Part shown: positions 11,744-24,376 of the stretch, in pieces
Layout: each line of letters begins with the position of its first letter
How positions within the stretch are numbered: position 1 is the stretch's first letter
Assembly (NCBI RefSeq): GCF_035222485.1
Contig: NC_085924.1
Location: 806,001 to 870,000, forward strand
DNA from: Podospora pseudoanserina
Taxonomy: Eukaryota > Ascomycota > Sordariomycetes > Sordariales > Podosporaceae
Reading direction: 5' to 3'
DNA length: 64,000 nt
Translations under genes and position numbers: made by a program
Notes under the pieces: model-generated
The model's database searches: none
Seen by the model: only the letters and a program-made list of their open reading frames with translations
What the model was told of the DNA's origin: nothing

Positions 11744-13599
11744 GTCGTTTGTACTCGCCCTTGTCCGTGGAGACACTGTCACTAGCCCAACCGTTTGGGC
11801 GGAAGGAGCGACGCTTCACCGTGTGCCCGTGCCGTGGTGGCTCCCTGATGGTGCGAAGGAACGAAGGCAGACTCGGAACAGGAAGGAAGCTTGCAAATGT
11901 CGCCGTTCAGCCCTGGCAGAACTGACTGGGAACGCCGAAACTCTGGACTGGGAAGTCGGGGACAAAAGCCAACGTGGCAACTCAGAAAGCAATGAGGAAC
12001 CAGCAAGGAAAAGATAGCAAGAAAGGACAGCAGTAGTACAATGTACGGTCCGACGCGGGTACAACGACACCTCAAGCTCACAAGATTGAGGCACGGCAAT
12101 TGGGAGGACCAAAAGTGGCGTTGCCATCAAGTCAGAGATATCGGAAGCTCAGGGGAACGCTCGGAGCCATGTCGACCGGGCGGACATCTTTCGGGCTATT
12201 TCCCAGGCGGCATGAGGCGTCGAGCTAATTCTTATGGCGGTGACATGGAACGTCATCGAGTGGGAGTTTCCGAGGCAGGAGGGAAATGCCCGGTTTGATG
12301 CAGGTACCCGGGGTGGCACTGGCTACGGACGAGTTGGCAGCTGAAGTCTCAAGATGTTCCGACAGTGGATGGCGATCTCCATTTATACCATTCGACTCCA
12401 AGCTACCTACCTTATTTTTTGCAGCTCATCTCAATGTTCTTCTCAACCTAGATGCCATCATACATCAATAGCAACGCCCACCACCCACCCCCGAGCTCAA
12501 CATCCGTTTGTCTCCAAAAACCCCATAAATCCCACCTCCCACGCAAGAACCCGGCCAAGCAGCCTCACATCCCCTAAGCTCCCGAGTGTTACCTGAGCTG
12601 AGAATCACTACCTAAATACACGATTTTGCACAGCAACAACATGCAGACGACCGCGTATTCTGAGCAAACGTGGATACTTATGATTAAGGCGTTTGCTTCC
12701 TATGATGATTCCAGAAGATATCTAGACAGAGTTTCCCTTCCCGCTAATAACATCGGAGACGGAGCTCACAGCAATTGGCTTCAGGGGTAAGTACGCCACC
12801 ACACGCTGCTGCAGATCTCCGATCGGTCGGAACCAGCAATTCTCGTCCCACATCAAAGCATTTGTTTCAGACGAAAAGGCACCTTGGCCCTGTCACCTCT
12901 CTTCGTACCTCTGGCACACTCGCACAACAACAAAAGTCAACACCAAATAATGGAAAACCCCTTGTGCTGTTTTCTCTCGTCTCGAAATCCTTTCAGATTC
13001 TCCACTGAGAGTCCAAAACCCGAATGATTGAACTTTCATGTAATGTGAGAGAAACAAGACGGCCAACCAAACCCCCTTTGACGGGTTAGGACTGTCTCAA
13101 CCTCCCGAACGTGTTCCTCCTGTCTTCCGTCATCCCACAAACACGACCACAAAATCTTGCCGAAGTTGAACTCGGTGTACCGTGAATAAATTTTTCTTTC
13201 CGTCTTGCCGATCACGTTGTACTCTCAATCTGATAAGACATCCTATCCCCTTCTAGACCATCCCATCTTTTCCGCCACCGCATCTAGAGCTCTCGACTGG
13301 AGGTCTGAAGGTTAACCGCCAAGGCACGCTAGGGAGCTTGTTGTCGTAGCTCCCGCTGTTAACCTCTCTTGGCTCGCCTCGGCGGTTGCTTTCAGGGGTA
13401 TTATCTTCCGAGAGCAAAAACAACAAGAAGACAATGCTTTTAACTCATGTACTGCTACCTATCTATACAGAACCCCAAGGTATCTAAATCCAGGATCAGA
13501 AACAGAAAGAATAAAAAGGAAAAAAAGTGTACAACCCCATCTATCATCTGCAAACCATCGTCCAAGTTGTGTTCGAGCATCAACTTCCTCCCCCCTCAC
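11744..13599. other. Intergenic, about 1.9 kb
   Basis: 5' flank of the glycosyltransferase gene (left) and 3' flank of the glucan synthase gene (right). Open frames here are short and without recognisable content. A nested inverted repeat lies at 13304-13395 (listed separately). Confidence 0.45.
13304..13395. repeat. Nested inverted repeat downstream of ags1
   Basis: Perfect inner hairpin GGGAGCT (13332-13338) / AGCTCCC (13348-13354) with a 9-nt loop, flanked by GGTTAAC (13310-13316) / GTTAACC (13358-13364) and outward by AACCGCC / GGCGGTT and CTGAA / TTCAG. It lies about 200-300 nt past the glucan synthase stop, so it may be in its 3' UTR. Confidence 0.45.
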
Positions 13600-16500
13600 T
13601 CAAGGTTTACTCAACTGCTCCTTCCTAAAAAACGTCCCAAAAGCCACACATATCCCCCCCTGCATCAACAAACAAACCCAAAACCACCCATTCCCCAACC
13701 CATCTAGACTCAACGCCAAATTGGGAAACACCGGCCCCGGCCCAACCGCGTTCGGCGCCGTCGCCCTCCCCACCGCCGTAGCCACACTCCCCAGCACCTG
13801 CGCCGCCACCAGCGCAAAATTGTTGTGAAACCTCGTCGTGGTCTGCAAAAGCATCATGCCCACCCCCGTGCCTTGCAACGCATCCAAGACCCCGAGCCAA
13901 AGCCATAACGATCTCGACAGCAGAGCCCCGCCCACGTCTGATGCCCAGGGAAGGGAGGTGCCAACCCCGGAGACACCCCAAAAGATTTGCGCCCAACGTG
14001 GTGCGCCGAGGCCGATGGCGAGCACGGGGAAGAGCCAGCTGTGCTCGCGCGACAGGTGGGCGAGTTGCCAGAAGAGCGCGATCCAGATTAGGCCAAAGAA
14101 GAGGATGATGAGCAGCAGGATCTGCCAGGGTTGGGCGTGGGCCGTCGTCCAGAGGAAGCGCCAGCTGCGGCCGTAGTTGGAGGAGAGCCAGTAGTTTTGG
14201 ATTATGACGGAAACGAGGAAGCACTGGGCGAGATGTCAATATGTGTGAAAGGTAGGGTGAGTGATGATAAACTTACGATAATTAGCTTGCGTCGGAAAAC
14301 AGACTTGAAAAATGATGGGATGGACCCCGGAGTTTGGCGGTAGTAATCAGGCAAGCCGAGGTGGGTGACAACCGCTAATGCCATCATCAGAACCGCAACA
14401 GGGAGACAGACGGCCGACACAATCGTGTTGGATGCCCGCGCCATGGGGATGCCGTTGCTGTCGTAAGAACTGAGAAGAGATCCCCAGTACCAGAGACCGC
14501 TGATGTAAATTTGCTGTACACCCTGCACAGCGCAGGCACGGATGACCCATGTCCTCACTGGAGCACCGCCCTCGTCGCCAAAGTTGAGAGCAAAGAACAT
14601 TGATCCGCTGGAAGATGCTGCTGCATACAGCCCAGAGGCTGTGTTCTGGACCCAGCCTCGCGCATAGAATGACTGCGCAAACGGCGCGCAGCCAGCAAAG
14701 AGAAAGGCAAGACCGTAGATGGCAAAAGGTGTAGACAAGACCCAGACAGATTTGAGATTGCGGGAACCGACCCACCAGCAAATGGACGTTGCGGCGTAAA
14801 TCGAGGCAATAGTGTAAAGCGTTCCCGCTGTCTGACCCTGTTCGCCATTGAGCAGGGAAATCTGGTACGAGTTGGCAGCTAGGATTTGTCCAAGCGCCAA
14901 AATGAGAGTGTAAATAGGCCAGTCAAACACCTTTCGAAGCATGAACTTCTGCATAGCAGTCGCATGCGCCACGGGAGGCACATCTTCCGTCTCAAAAGTG
15001 GAAACATACTGCCCATGAGTGGCATGCAATTCGTCTCCATCATCGGCTGAGTAGACCGAAGACGCAATACTGGGTGTGTAGGGGCTTGCTGGGCGGGATG
15101 GAACATCCAAAAAGCGAGGGTGAACACGACCTGGCGAAGGTGGTTCCACAAGAGTGACCTTGGATGTGTTTCGAGACGAAGATAATCCGAATTTGATGCT
15201 CTTGTAGTCTTGGAACCATTGCTTTTCAGACCGGACCAGATATTGCTCAATGCAGAGATCGGTCTCTGAAGATTTGGCATCAAGATTTGCCAACATCTTC
15301 TGGAACTCGACAGTGTATTCGCCATCAGTGTCCGTGAAGAACGGGTCAACCTTTTGCAGTGCAAAGTCCTTGCGCCCTTTGGTGACAGAACGAATAGAGA
15401 CATCCGAGTATCTCTTGGTATTTGGAGATGGCAGAGGAGGCATAAGTGGCCATCCTGCTGCATCAGACATCGGACTTCTTCCACCTGATGGCAGGCCGTT
15501 GTAGCCAGGCGTGAGAAACGAGGTAGGAGTGATGGGTCGGCCAGACTGTAGTTCTGTCGGTGTGGGTGAAGCAGAACGTGAGAGATTTGTCTTGGAGAGT
15601 CCAACAAGTCGGAGGTGGTCTGGCTTGTCCCTGTGCTTCTGAGACTTTTGGATTGATGTGCTGTGAAGCTCGTTGATCTCTTCTACCCATCGCGCGACTG
15701 GGAAGCGCTGTTTGGCTGAGACAGCTCTCATCTTCGCACGAGTCTCGGTATCTGAGGCGAGGGCGCCCTCGATGGCATCTTTGAATTGACTAATGAGATG
15801 CTTGGCCGATGTTGATTCGACAGTGTAATACCACCCGGGCATGTTCCCGAGGCCACCTGAAACTTGTTAGCCTTGATTGTAAGACTCGATAAGGGATAAC
15901 GCTTACCAACTCGAGCTCCCACCCCCAACGCTCCCTTCCTCCCAAATTCCACTGCCACCAAGCCAAACGGCTCGTCGCGAGATGGAATAAGCGCAAATTC
16001 AGCACCACTGAAGATATATGGAGGCAGCTGCGTAAACTCTGGCTTGGAGAAAACCCGACCAGGATACTGCTCCATAAGTCTTGCCAATTTGATAGCAGCC
16101 AACTTGCCATAGAGGTCGATAACTGGCCCGATGGCAATCAACTGCACCTTTGGATTGTGCTCCAACACAGACGGGAACACGTCTGCAATAATATCCACCC
16201 CCTTCTGCATAGACCATCGACCAACAAAGACAAACAATTCAGCATCTGCATCTTGCTTCAAGCCAGCCCATTCCTGGGCCTGCCGACGGAGCCCAGCACG
16301 CTTAGCTTCAAACTCGCCATCAACGTGAACCTTCTCAGCCTGGGAAGCTGCCTCAAGCTCCGGCGACCACTCAGCTGTGTCCGAAGGATCTGGATTTGGA
16401 AGGCTTCCAATCTTTGAGAGGCCCCAGAAAATTGGATATCGTGCAAAACTTCTCTTGCCATACTTCTTGGAGACTCCCACCGCTCCGAAGCCGTGTTGGA

Positions 16501-19500
16501 ACTCCCGCAGATAACTAGCTCCCGCGTGCAGTAAGTTGAAGACCTCGCCAAATTGCACAAATCGTTCCACAACCTTCTGGTCCAAGTTGAAAACCTTGCA
16601 GACCTCCTCCTTTTCTTCTTTCGTTCCAAGGCTCCACATTCCCTGAAATTCGGCGTTGTGCAGAGAAAGACAGCATGGAATAACACGAGGGAGTAGGTAC
16701 AATGGGGCAAGGGCGCCGTGGAAGTCGTTGATGTGGTAAATGTCCGGGTTGAAGCGCTTCAAAGCCTCGGCAATACACTGGTTCCAAGCCGAGTAGTAAA
16801 TGGCGCTGTCAAGATCATCCATTCTTTCCGGGTACGGATTGGCGGGTGTTTGAAGGCGGAAAACTGGTGCATCGAGCAGAACGTAGGTGATATTCCGGAG
16901 CGTGTGGTATTGAACATCGACATTGTACTGAGAGCCGAGAATCGTGATCTCCATAGGCTCAGCACGTTGATCAACTGGGTACCCATTAGGATATGCGTTC
17001 TCAAGACCCCCAACACACGGGACGACCCAGATGATATCTAGATGGCCAAGAGCTTTGCCCATCAGTTGTGCCATCACACCAAGACCACCGATCTTGATCT
17101 TGATCTTCCAGTCTTCGATATCGTACTCCATTGTGGCAATGAGGGCCCTCTTGCGAGGAGCCCCAATGTCCATATGAAGGCCTTGGCCATTCAACCCTCT
17201 GCCGGTTGTGTGTGATGTCCCGGGCCGTGTTGGACCACCGACAGTGGATGCATCAGACGAGGGTCGACTCGGTCGAGGCAATGGCTTTTCCTTCATTTCG
17301 AAAACTTGCCGGAGCTTCTCAGACAGTTTACCATGCTTCGTGACAGCGCCTGAAACATTGTGCTTGACTTTGTAAAACGACCCGGTGAATGTGAAGACGA
17401 CGAGCCATCCCGTAAGCAACGGCAACACCCACATGAGCGAGAAGATTGTAATCTGCCGTACCCTGCTGCCTGCTGGAAACTTGCTGTATCTCATGGTGGC
17501 ATCGTCCACTTCAAACCGCCATCCCACAAAAGGGGAAGGGGGAGACTCAGTGATGTTGACAACATTTTGCCTCAAGGACCCAGGGGGCAGTCTGTCAAGC
17601 ACATAGTCGAAGTTGACATCACCGAAAATCCACGTCTGGTCCGGAAGACCATCCGGGTTCAAGCCCCAAACGTTAAATTGCAGAGCGGTTGGCCACTCAG
17701 CCATGATATCCACAGACCAAACACCACTGTCGGCCTTCTGGAGCATCTTGTTTGGAATGCCTGCGTCGAACCCGAACGCATTGAAGTGACCGTTGATGAA
17801 GAGGTGGGGGAAACGCCGGGGTAGATTGGATGCATCCAGGTCACCTTCTTGCTGGTGATGGCTACTTCCAGCAAGCTTGCTGTAGTACTGACAGACGACA
17901 TGCTCGCCAGTCCAATCCTGCAGGTTTGTTCCTGTCCAATTCTTGGCTGGTAGCCTGTAGTCTTCGCCCGTGTAATCGAGCCATGGGGTCCAGTTCGAGC
18001 TCCATGTTTGAGAACATCGGAACTTGGTGGCGCCTGCTGCTCTGTGGCGAACAAAAATGTCCTCTCCTTTAGCATAGACAAGCTCCCTGGAGTAGTTGGC
18101 ATGTCTGGGGAAGACCATGGGATTGCTCTGGGGCCCAACTCGCAACAGGAAGTGATCCGTTGATCCCGTACTGCCCGTGCCCGCTTTGTCGGTGGCATTC
18201 CGTACTGTAATGCGGTGAATGCCATCGGGAATGGAGTTGATTGTGGCGGCGAATTCCCACACCGATGCGACCTGACCAACGTATTTTGTGGAATTTTCAA
18301 CGACATTCAGCTTCTTGCATCTCAGGGACCCCCTATTGAGCGACGCAACAGCTCCGCCGACCGTGTTGGATGTAATCTCGATGGAGTTGAACACACCCTC
18401 ACAATCCATCTCCTGTGAAAAATGTATCTGTATCTCCACAGATGTTTTGCCGTCCTTGGCAGACTCCAAGCGATAGTCATGACCTGGGAGGAACTTGGTG
18501 ATGACAGGAGCTGGGCCGACCCAGCTTTCGACGGGAACAAAGGCCTTGAACCCCCAAGCGGGGAAGCTGAGCTCACTCAAGCAGCCGTGAAATAACTCAT
18601 CTTCATTGTCATCAATTCGCTTGGTCGAAGGTTCAAGTGTGTACTCCTCATAGGGGTATAGGAGGTTCCTGACCGTGGCACCTGCTCCGAAGGCTGATAG
18701 CAAAGCTGTCTGAGGATCAGAGCAGTTGAACTTGTAGCTGATGGTTCTGTTCTCGTTTCCTAGCATTAGCCACACCGGGTCCTCGCCATGAGGTACTGAC
18801 GAAAAGTTTTGCAGTTGTTGATGGGGCATTCTGATGTAGCTCCATAGACCCAGCTCTGTGCCAGTTCCGTTTGATCCGGGAAGGTATATCCAGTTGGTAT
18901 AATTCGATAATTGGTACATCTCAAAGCCATCGTTAAGTGCCGGGTAGACTGTTCTTAGTTCCAGAAATCTCTTGACGACTGATCGGATTGGGTGTGAAGG
19001 ATCACGATGATCGAGGCTGACGTTGGGATCGTCGCAGCCGTAGAGGGCAGCGTCGAGGGGAAAATTGAAGTACTTTTCAGATCCGACTTTGTAGCAACCG
19101 TGAAGCTCCCATGCATTCGTTGAAGTCATGGGCTGACGACCGTAAAGATAATTACCGGCGATGTTTTCGAGCACATAAAAGGCCTGCTCCTCGCCCCAGT
19201 TGACGATAGGGATGCCAGGCATCAAGAGAGACATGATGAAGGCGCCAACCAGGTACTTTTGCGTCCCATTTTGAATTGACGGCCAGCGAAAGACATCTTG
19301 GTTGGACACGCCAAACATGTGACGGGGGTCGAACTTGCCAGTGTTGGCGTTGATAAAATCCGTCGTCATGAGCATATCTTGCCACCCCTCTGCCCAACTG
19401 ATCCGAGTATCCATTTCAGCGCCGTATTCGCCATCGATGCCAAGAAATCGTGTGAGAGCACGATAAGCAGAATAATGAAAACAAGCAGAGTCCAGCGCTT

Positions 19501-20767
19501 GTACGGGACGAATGTACGAAGACGGGCTTGTTTCGTTCGTTGCGTTGTAGCTCTCGGCGGGTGTCGCAGCGAACATGGGAGGCTCTTTGCCTCGACCATA
19601 ATACAGAGCGCCTAGCGCATTCCCACCAACGATTTCGCCCGGAATAAAAAAGTTGTCTTTGCCATATTTCTTGGCGCATCCCCTGATGTACTCGGACCAA
19701 TCTGCTTGAGCGTCGAGTGTGATGGTCAGGCCCTTGTCGATACGAAAGCCATCGATGTCGAGACTTGCGATAGTCATGCAAGAAAACAGTTTGATCTTGT
19801 CGAGAACACTTGGCCGCCACTCTCGGAGACGATCCTGCACGAAGCCAAACTTGGATAATTGTTTCTGCCATTCTGGGTACTTGCCAAAAGACTCGACATC
19901 ACCATACTGTGTGGTGTTAGCGAAAGTTATACGACACAAGGAAGGTTACATCCCATACCTGGTCAAAGTCACTGGTTCGACACTTGGTCATCTTAGACAT
20001 CACATCGTCTCCAACAGGCTTTCCATGCTCATCCCAAAACCGTGGATACTCGCAATCAACTAGGGTCTCTCCCAGCGGAAAATCCCAGTATCTTCGGGGT
20101 GACTTCCATACGGCGTTGTGTTCGGTGAAGCTGAAAGGTGTGGTCGTGTTGAGGTATCCTTCGAAGCCAAGAAGATCACCCATCGTCGAGATAGTATTTT
20201 CGAAGACAACATACATGCCACGTCGGTGAATCTCGTCGATGGCCTCTCTCCAGACCGCAATTGTTCCAAAGTGTTGGTCGAGGAGAGTCAGGTCCAATGG
20301 ACTGAATGAATCGGCCGACCATGGCTGGTTGATGAAGGGACTGCCACAAATGTAGATTGCCTGTGTCAAGTCAGTGACCCTGCTCCAGGCTCATGAGAGA
20401 AGCAACTTACCTTGATACCCATGCCCTGAAGATAATCAAGCGTGTCCATGAGACCGCTTACATCGCCGCCGGCCCGCAGCTGGGTTGAAAGAATGTCGAC
20501 CTCGAAAGCAGTTCCATTGGCGTTGTCGTTTGATGGGTCGCCGTTCACAAATCTGTCAAGAAAAAGAGAGTAGAATGGCATTCGCCAGTTCTCTGGAGAT
20601 GATTGGAAGTCATGGTCAGGCCACTCTCCCCAATAGTCGAGGGGTGTCCTGGCCGACTTGTTCTGGTTGAGGTTGTATTCCTCATATTCTGGGATATATG
20701 GAAGTGAAAGACTGGACGCTGCAAAAAGAAGCATAAGAAAGAATGACTGGACCGACGCACCCATCAT
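13600..20767 (-). CDS. ags1: Cell wall alpha-1,3-glucan synthase
   Basis: Five exons on the minus strand (20767-20411, 20360-19959, 19906-15907, 15856-14277, 14223-13600); every junction keeps frame, giving about 2,320 aa, close to the ~2,400 aa usual for the family. Order: signal peptide; GH13 alpha-amylase-like domain with DGFRID near residue 302 and the acid region GEIVGGN near 341; a membrane helix near 1075-1100; a GT5 glycogen-synthase-like domain from ~1165 with the KIGGLGVMAQLMGKAL signature; and a multi-pass C-terminal domain from ~1890. These enzymes build alpha-1,3-glucan at the plasma membrane: the GT5 part polymerises on the inner face, the C-terminus probably exports chains, and the GH13 part acts outside on primers or chains. 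It appears whole. No amylase gene (amyD/amyG type) is adjacent, unlike some Aspergillus loci. Confidence 0.97.
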
Positions 20768-22915
20768 GGCGGAAAGCGAATGATAGCCACCACGAAGAAG
20801 TGTGCGAGGTGAATGGAAGGGATGTGGGTGGTACACCACATGCAACGAGTGTGAGGGTGCAAAAGACAAAAGCAAGACAAGAAGAGATCACCCAGGAAGG
20901 ATGTTCCCGTGGGAGAACTGGGACACCAGTCTTCCATATCGCGTTCTCACAGACGCCCGGGTGCCTCCTGGGCTCAACTTGCCTGAGGCCACCCCCTAAC
21001 AGCCTCGTAGAGGCAAGAAGCATGATGACGGGGGTAGAATATCGCCGCTCATCCCTGATCACGGCGCGTGGGATGCATCCTTCTTCCGATGTTTCTCAGA
21101 ATCTTACAGCTCACCCCCCTGTGCAGAGATGCTCAGCTTGAGAGCCTCACATCCCTATTCCGTTTAGTCACACAAAGTGATGGGAGTCAAGGGTGAAGGT
21201 GGTCCACCGTGGCGGTTTCAATGGGTCAAGGCAGTGTCCCTGGGTGTGGCCTGTGGTTCTGGCGGGCGGGCCGGGAGCAGGCTAGCAATGTCGGTAACAC
21301 TGATCCTCCTGCTCGGGTTGACGATACACAGAGAAAGGCTTCCTTTCTTTTATTTCCTGAAGGATTTGGGGGAGATGGAGGCTAATTCTCTATGTCATAG
21401 TCAGCGGCCGGCTCTTGTGAGATGAAGCAGGATGTTTGGAAGAGGTGATGTCTGTGGTTGTGGAGTCACACCAAGCTTACATGAGTTCTGACGACGAAGG
21501 CATCATGCAAGAAAACTTATCAATGAGCAGGTACCTGCGTACCAGCATCTGATGGGCGAGTACGGAGCGGCAAGGTCAAGAAGGGGACGGGTAGACGTGC
21601 CGTCGCTGACGAAGTGATTGGATTGATACCTTCCGTACCTGCATCCGAAGAACCCTGACAAACGGATATCGCCCCTGCATCACCCATCCATCAAGCTCAC
21701 AATCTGAGACCATGTGTCGGCACTTGCCACAGCCCTGATTATCAACCAGTTGCTCCTGCCTTTTGACACAGGCAGTCGTACACACTTGAACAGATCCCTT
21801 CCCCACCCTTTGAAATCGCTCTTTCAGTTTTGCGAGTCCTTTCCATTGAGCCTTGAATCCTGCAAGCATTGCATGACTCACATTGCTTCGTGGACTTTTT
21901 TTTCACGTATTCTGATGCCTGTTACACGACGTATAACAGGTTCATCATATTACGCCGAGCCTCATCGGCTTACCCTATGTCTGGCCCATACTGGGAGAGC
22001 ACGTCTTTGGTACAGCCTCTTGGCACAATGTCGTATTGTGACCGGCATTTGCCGTTTTGGTATATTCTGCAAGTCGTTCCCTACTTTCTTGCACAGCGTG
22101 ACATTTGACGATCTTGTTTCAGATAGGCAAGATATAAAACTGTTAGCGCTAGGGCTGACTGTCTGCGCCGAAAGAAGACAGCACTGTTCAGCCGCATTAG
22201 AAACATGCAAGATAAGAACCTGAAATACGTATCCGTACGCGCCGCATTCTCTACCATCGTCAACGACCGCCGCCGCCGCAGAGATAACCAGATTGGGAAT
22301 CACACCAATCGCCAGGTACCACCGCCGCCACCCACGGGACGAGTTTGATATGTCCCGCCTCGGACGGACGCTAACCCGGCGCTCTGGCTTTGAAAATCTA
22401 TGTGTGCTCCCGTCTCAAGTGGCTTTCATAATGTTATCTCACTGGTGTATTCGTAGCAAGTCAGCATCCTGCCATGGCAGAGATGCATATCCAACACACC
22501 CACCAGAATCTGCCTCGTCAAAGAAAAGAAAAGTCACAACCCCTGGGCCTTGCATTGATCCCAATTCGGTTGACCGATTTTCCAAACCTTCTCCAGGTCC
22601 CGGGAGCATGGGTGAGAAAGGCCTCACCATCGGTCACCCTTTGGCCAACAGCCCGAGGTCATGGCCCATGCGGGGTGTCTATGTCGACACCTGTACGGGT
22701 CTAGGTCTGCAAACGATGCGTGAGAGGTCAGCTTACACGCTCTCCGAGGCGTGTTCCTTTTCATTCCCTTTTTCTTGTGTCACTGCAAGAAATCTCACTC
22801 GCAGTCTTTCCTTCTCTCTCACACGCTGCCACGGTTATCGTCAAGCTGAGGGATTGTCGATCGCTCTCGTCCATTCTTTTAGAAAACATATCTTGTCGTC
22901 ACTCATTCAGTCACA
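20768..22915. promoter_or_regulatory. Long divergent intergenic region, ags1 / HsbA gene
   Basis: About 2.1 kb separate the divergent starts of the glucan synthase gene (20767, minus) and the HsbA-type gene (22916, plus), so both promoters and 5' UTRs must lie here. The last ~200 bases before 22916 are C/T-rich, typical of fungal transcription start regions. No coding region is supported. Long upstream regions are common for developmentally controlled wall genes; that reading is inferred. Confidence 0.5.
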
Positions 22916-23702
22916 ATGTTATTTCATTTGTCAGCTCGACTCGGCCGTAGTTTCTGGGCCCTCCTTGCGGTACTCATGGGGCTGCTCATGGCTGTCGCTC
23001 CGGCGAGCGCAGCCATGTCCCCCACAGAGATCGCGGTCGCTTGCCACAGCCTTGCCCGCATGGCATTCGACCTGAAAGACCTCGTAAATGTGGTTGCGCA
23101 GAAGAGAAATCCGGGACCTTTCCAGGTATGTGATGCTCAGCCCTGGCATCCGGAAGTCTCGGAGGCTGTTGTGCTCGTTGCGCAACACTGACACGACACG
23201 AGCATTGACAGGATATCCTTGACGAGTTCAATGATATTTCCGACTCTTGTCTCTCCAACATCTCGGTCATGATCCGCTCTTCTGTCGTGACGGACCAGGC
23301 GGACCAGCAGCTGATTTACGAGGCTTACTCCAATGTATGTCTATCTTTGATCCACTGTTCTTGTTAACTTGTTTGTCCCGATAACTAATCTTGTGTCTGC
23401 GGTATCAGTTTATCCAGGGCCTCTTTGAGCTGATGGACTCCGTCACCGAATCTGCCCCTGTCCTCATCGTCCTCGATAAGCAAGCCGAGTTCCGTATTCC
23501 TGCCGCCGTCCGCGAAGTCGCCGGCGTCGTGGATGCTTTACTCTATCAGCTCATGGCCATCTTTCCGACCAACACGTCCTATTCATCGCAGACTGCAAAC
23601 CAAAAGACCCAAGTCGATACGCACTTTCGTCAGGCCGTCCACGCGTTCCATCTGGCTACGGCCAACACTGGATCGCCATACTCCAACACCACATCCCTTT
23701 AG
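22916..23702 (+). CDS. HsbA-family secreted surface protein
   Basis: Three exons (22916-23125, 23212-23334, 23409-23702), all phase 0, give 208 aa. The first ~32 residues are a signal peptide (hydrophobic core LLAVLMGLLMAVAPASA). The mature part is mostly amphipathic helix without a further membrane segment, with C-terminal N-glycosylation candidates (NTS, NTT). Size, helix pattern and the ILDEFNDISDSCLS...TDQADQQLIYEAY region match the hydrophobic surface binding protein A family (PF12296), secreted or wall-bound proteins that adsorb to hydrophobic surfaces and, in Aspergillus, recruit lytic enzymes. It is divergent from ags1 and next to an aldose epimerase. Family assignment is from recalled pattern; the secreted nature is clear from the sequence. 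Confidence 0.8.
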
Positions 23703-24376
23703 TAGCCCATCCGATCAGGTACATAGCAGACTCGTGGTTGCCACCAGTTGTATACTTACCAAAAGAAAAAAGACTGGACATTTTCATTCTTGTAGGTGTG
23801 TAGTTAGTCGTGTATTATTATTGTTGACGTCCAGATTGTTTCGTTCCCCTTCAACTGTGCATGTCTCATGTCATTGCCTATTAGATGTCCAGAGAAGACG
23901 ACGCCGTGATGGTTCTCTGGAGGTGGACCTCCTTTTACCCCTGATCGCCATCCCAACCCTAACCCCTGTCCGGCGGCATAACGGGTTCTTAACCCCGCGC
24001 GCCCCGGACCCCGCCAAGGGAGCCAACCCCATCAAAGGAGGGGCAAGGCCCATCTGCCTTCTCCATCTCCATATTAGCCTGAAATAGCCTATTGTTCAAC
24101 TGTCGTCATGTGCGACGGCGAGAAAACCTCAGCAAAAACACCCACGCGCCGGGACAAGTGCGACCGGACCGAGACCTGAGCGAAGCAAACCATGGCGACT
24201 CCCGGTTGAGTCGCGTCGTCGCACGGGAGAGGGGGAGCCGCCATCGCAACCACCCATTTGATCCCCCCTCTCCCCCCCTCCAACTTGGGCTCCTAAATAT
24301 TTACTTCTCCAATTTTCCTCTTCGTCTTCTATTTTTTCCAAATCAGTGACATCATCATCACATTCTCGTTCCAAAA
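23703..24376. other. Intergenic, 674 bp
   Basis: 3' flank of the HsbA gene and promoter of the aldose epimerase gene. It holds AACCCTAACCCC (23955-23966), a GC-rich block at 23970-24050, and strong C/T tracts at 24256-24340 just before the next start, as is usual for fungal promoters. Confidence 0.5.

Noticed and set aside
23955-23966. AACCCTAACCCC, two telomere-like units
   Set aside because: Too short for an interstitial telomere; such strings occur by chance or as promoter teloboxes, and nothing else here suggests a chromosome end.
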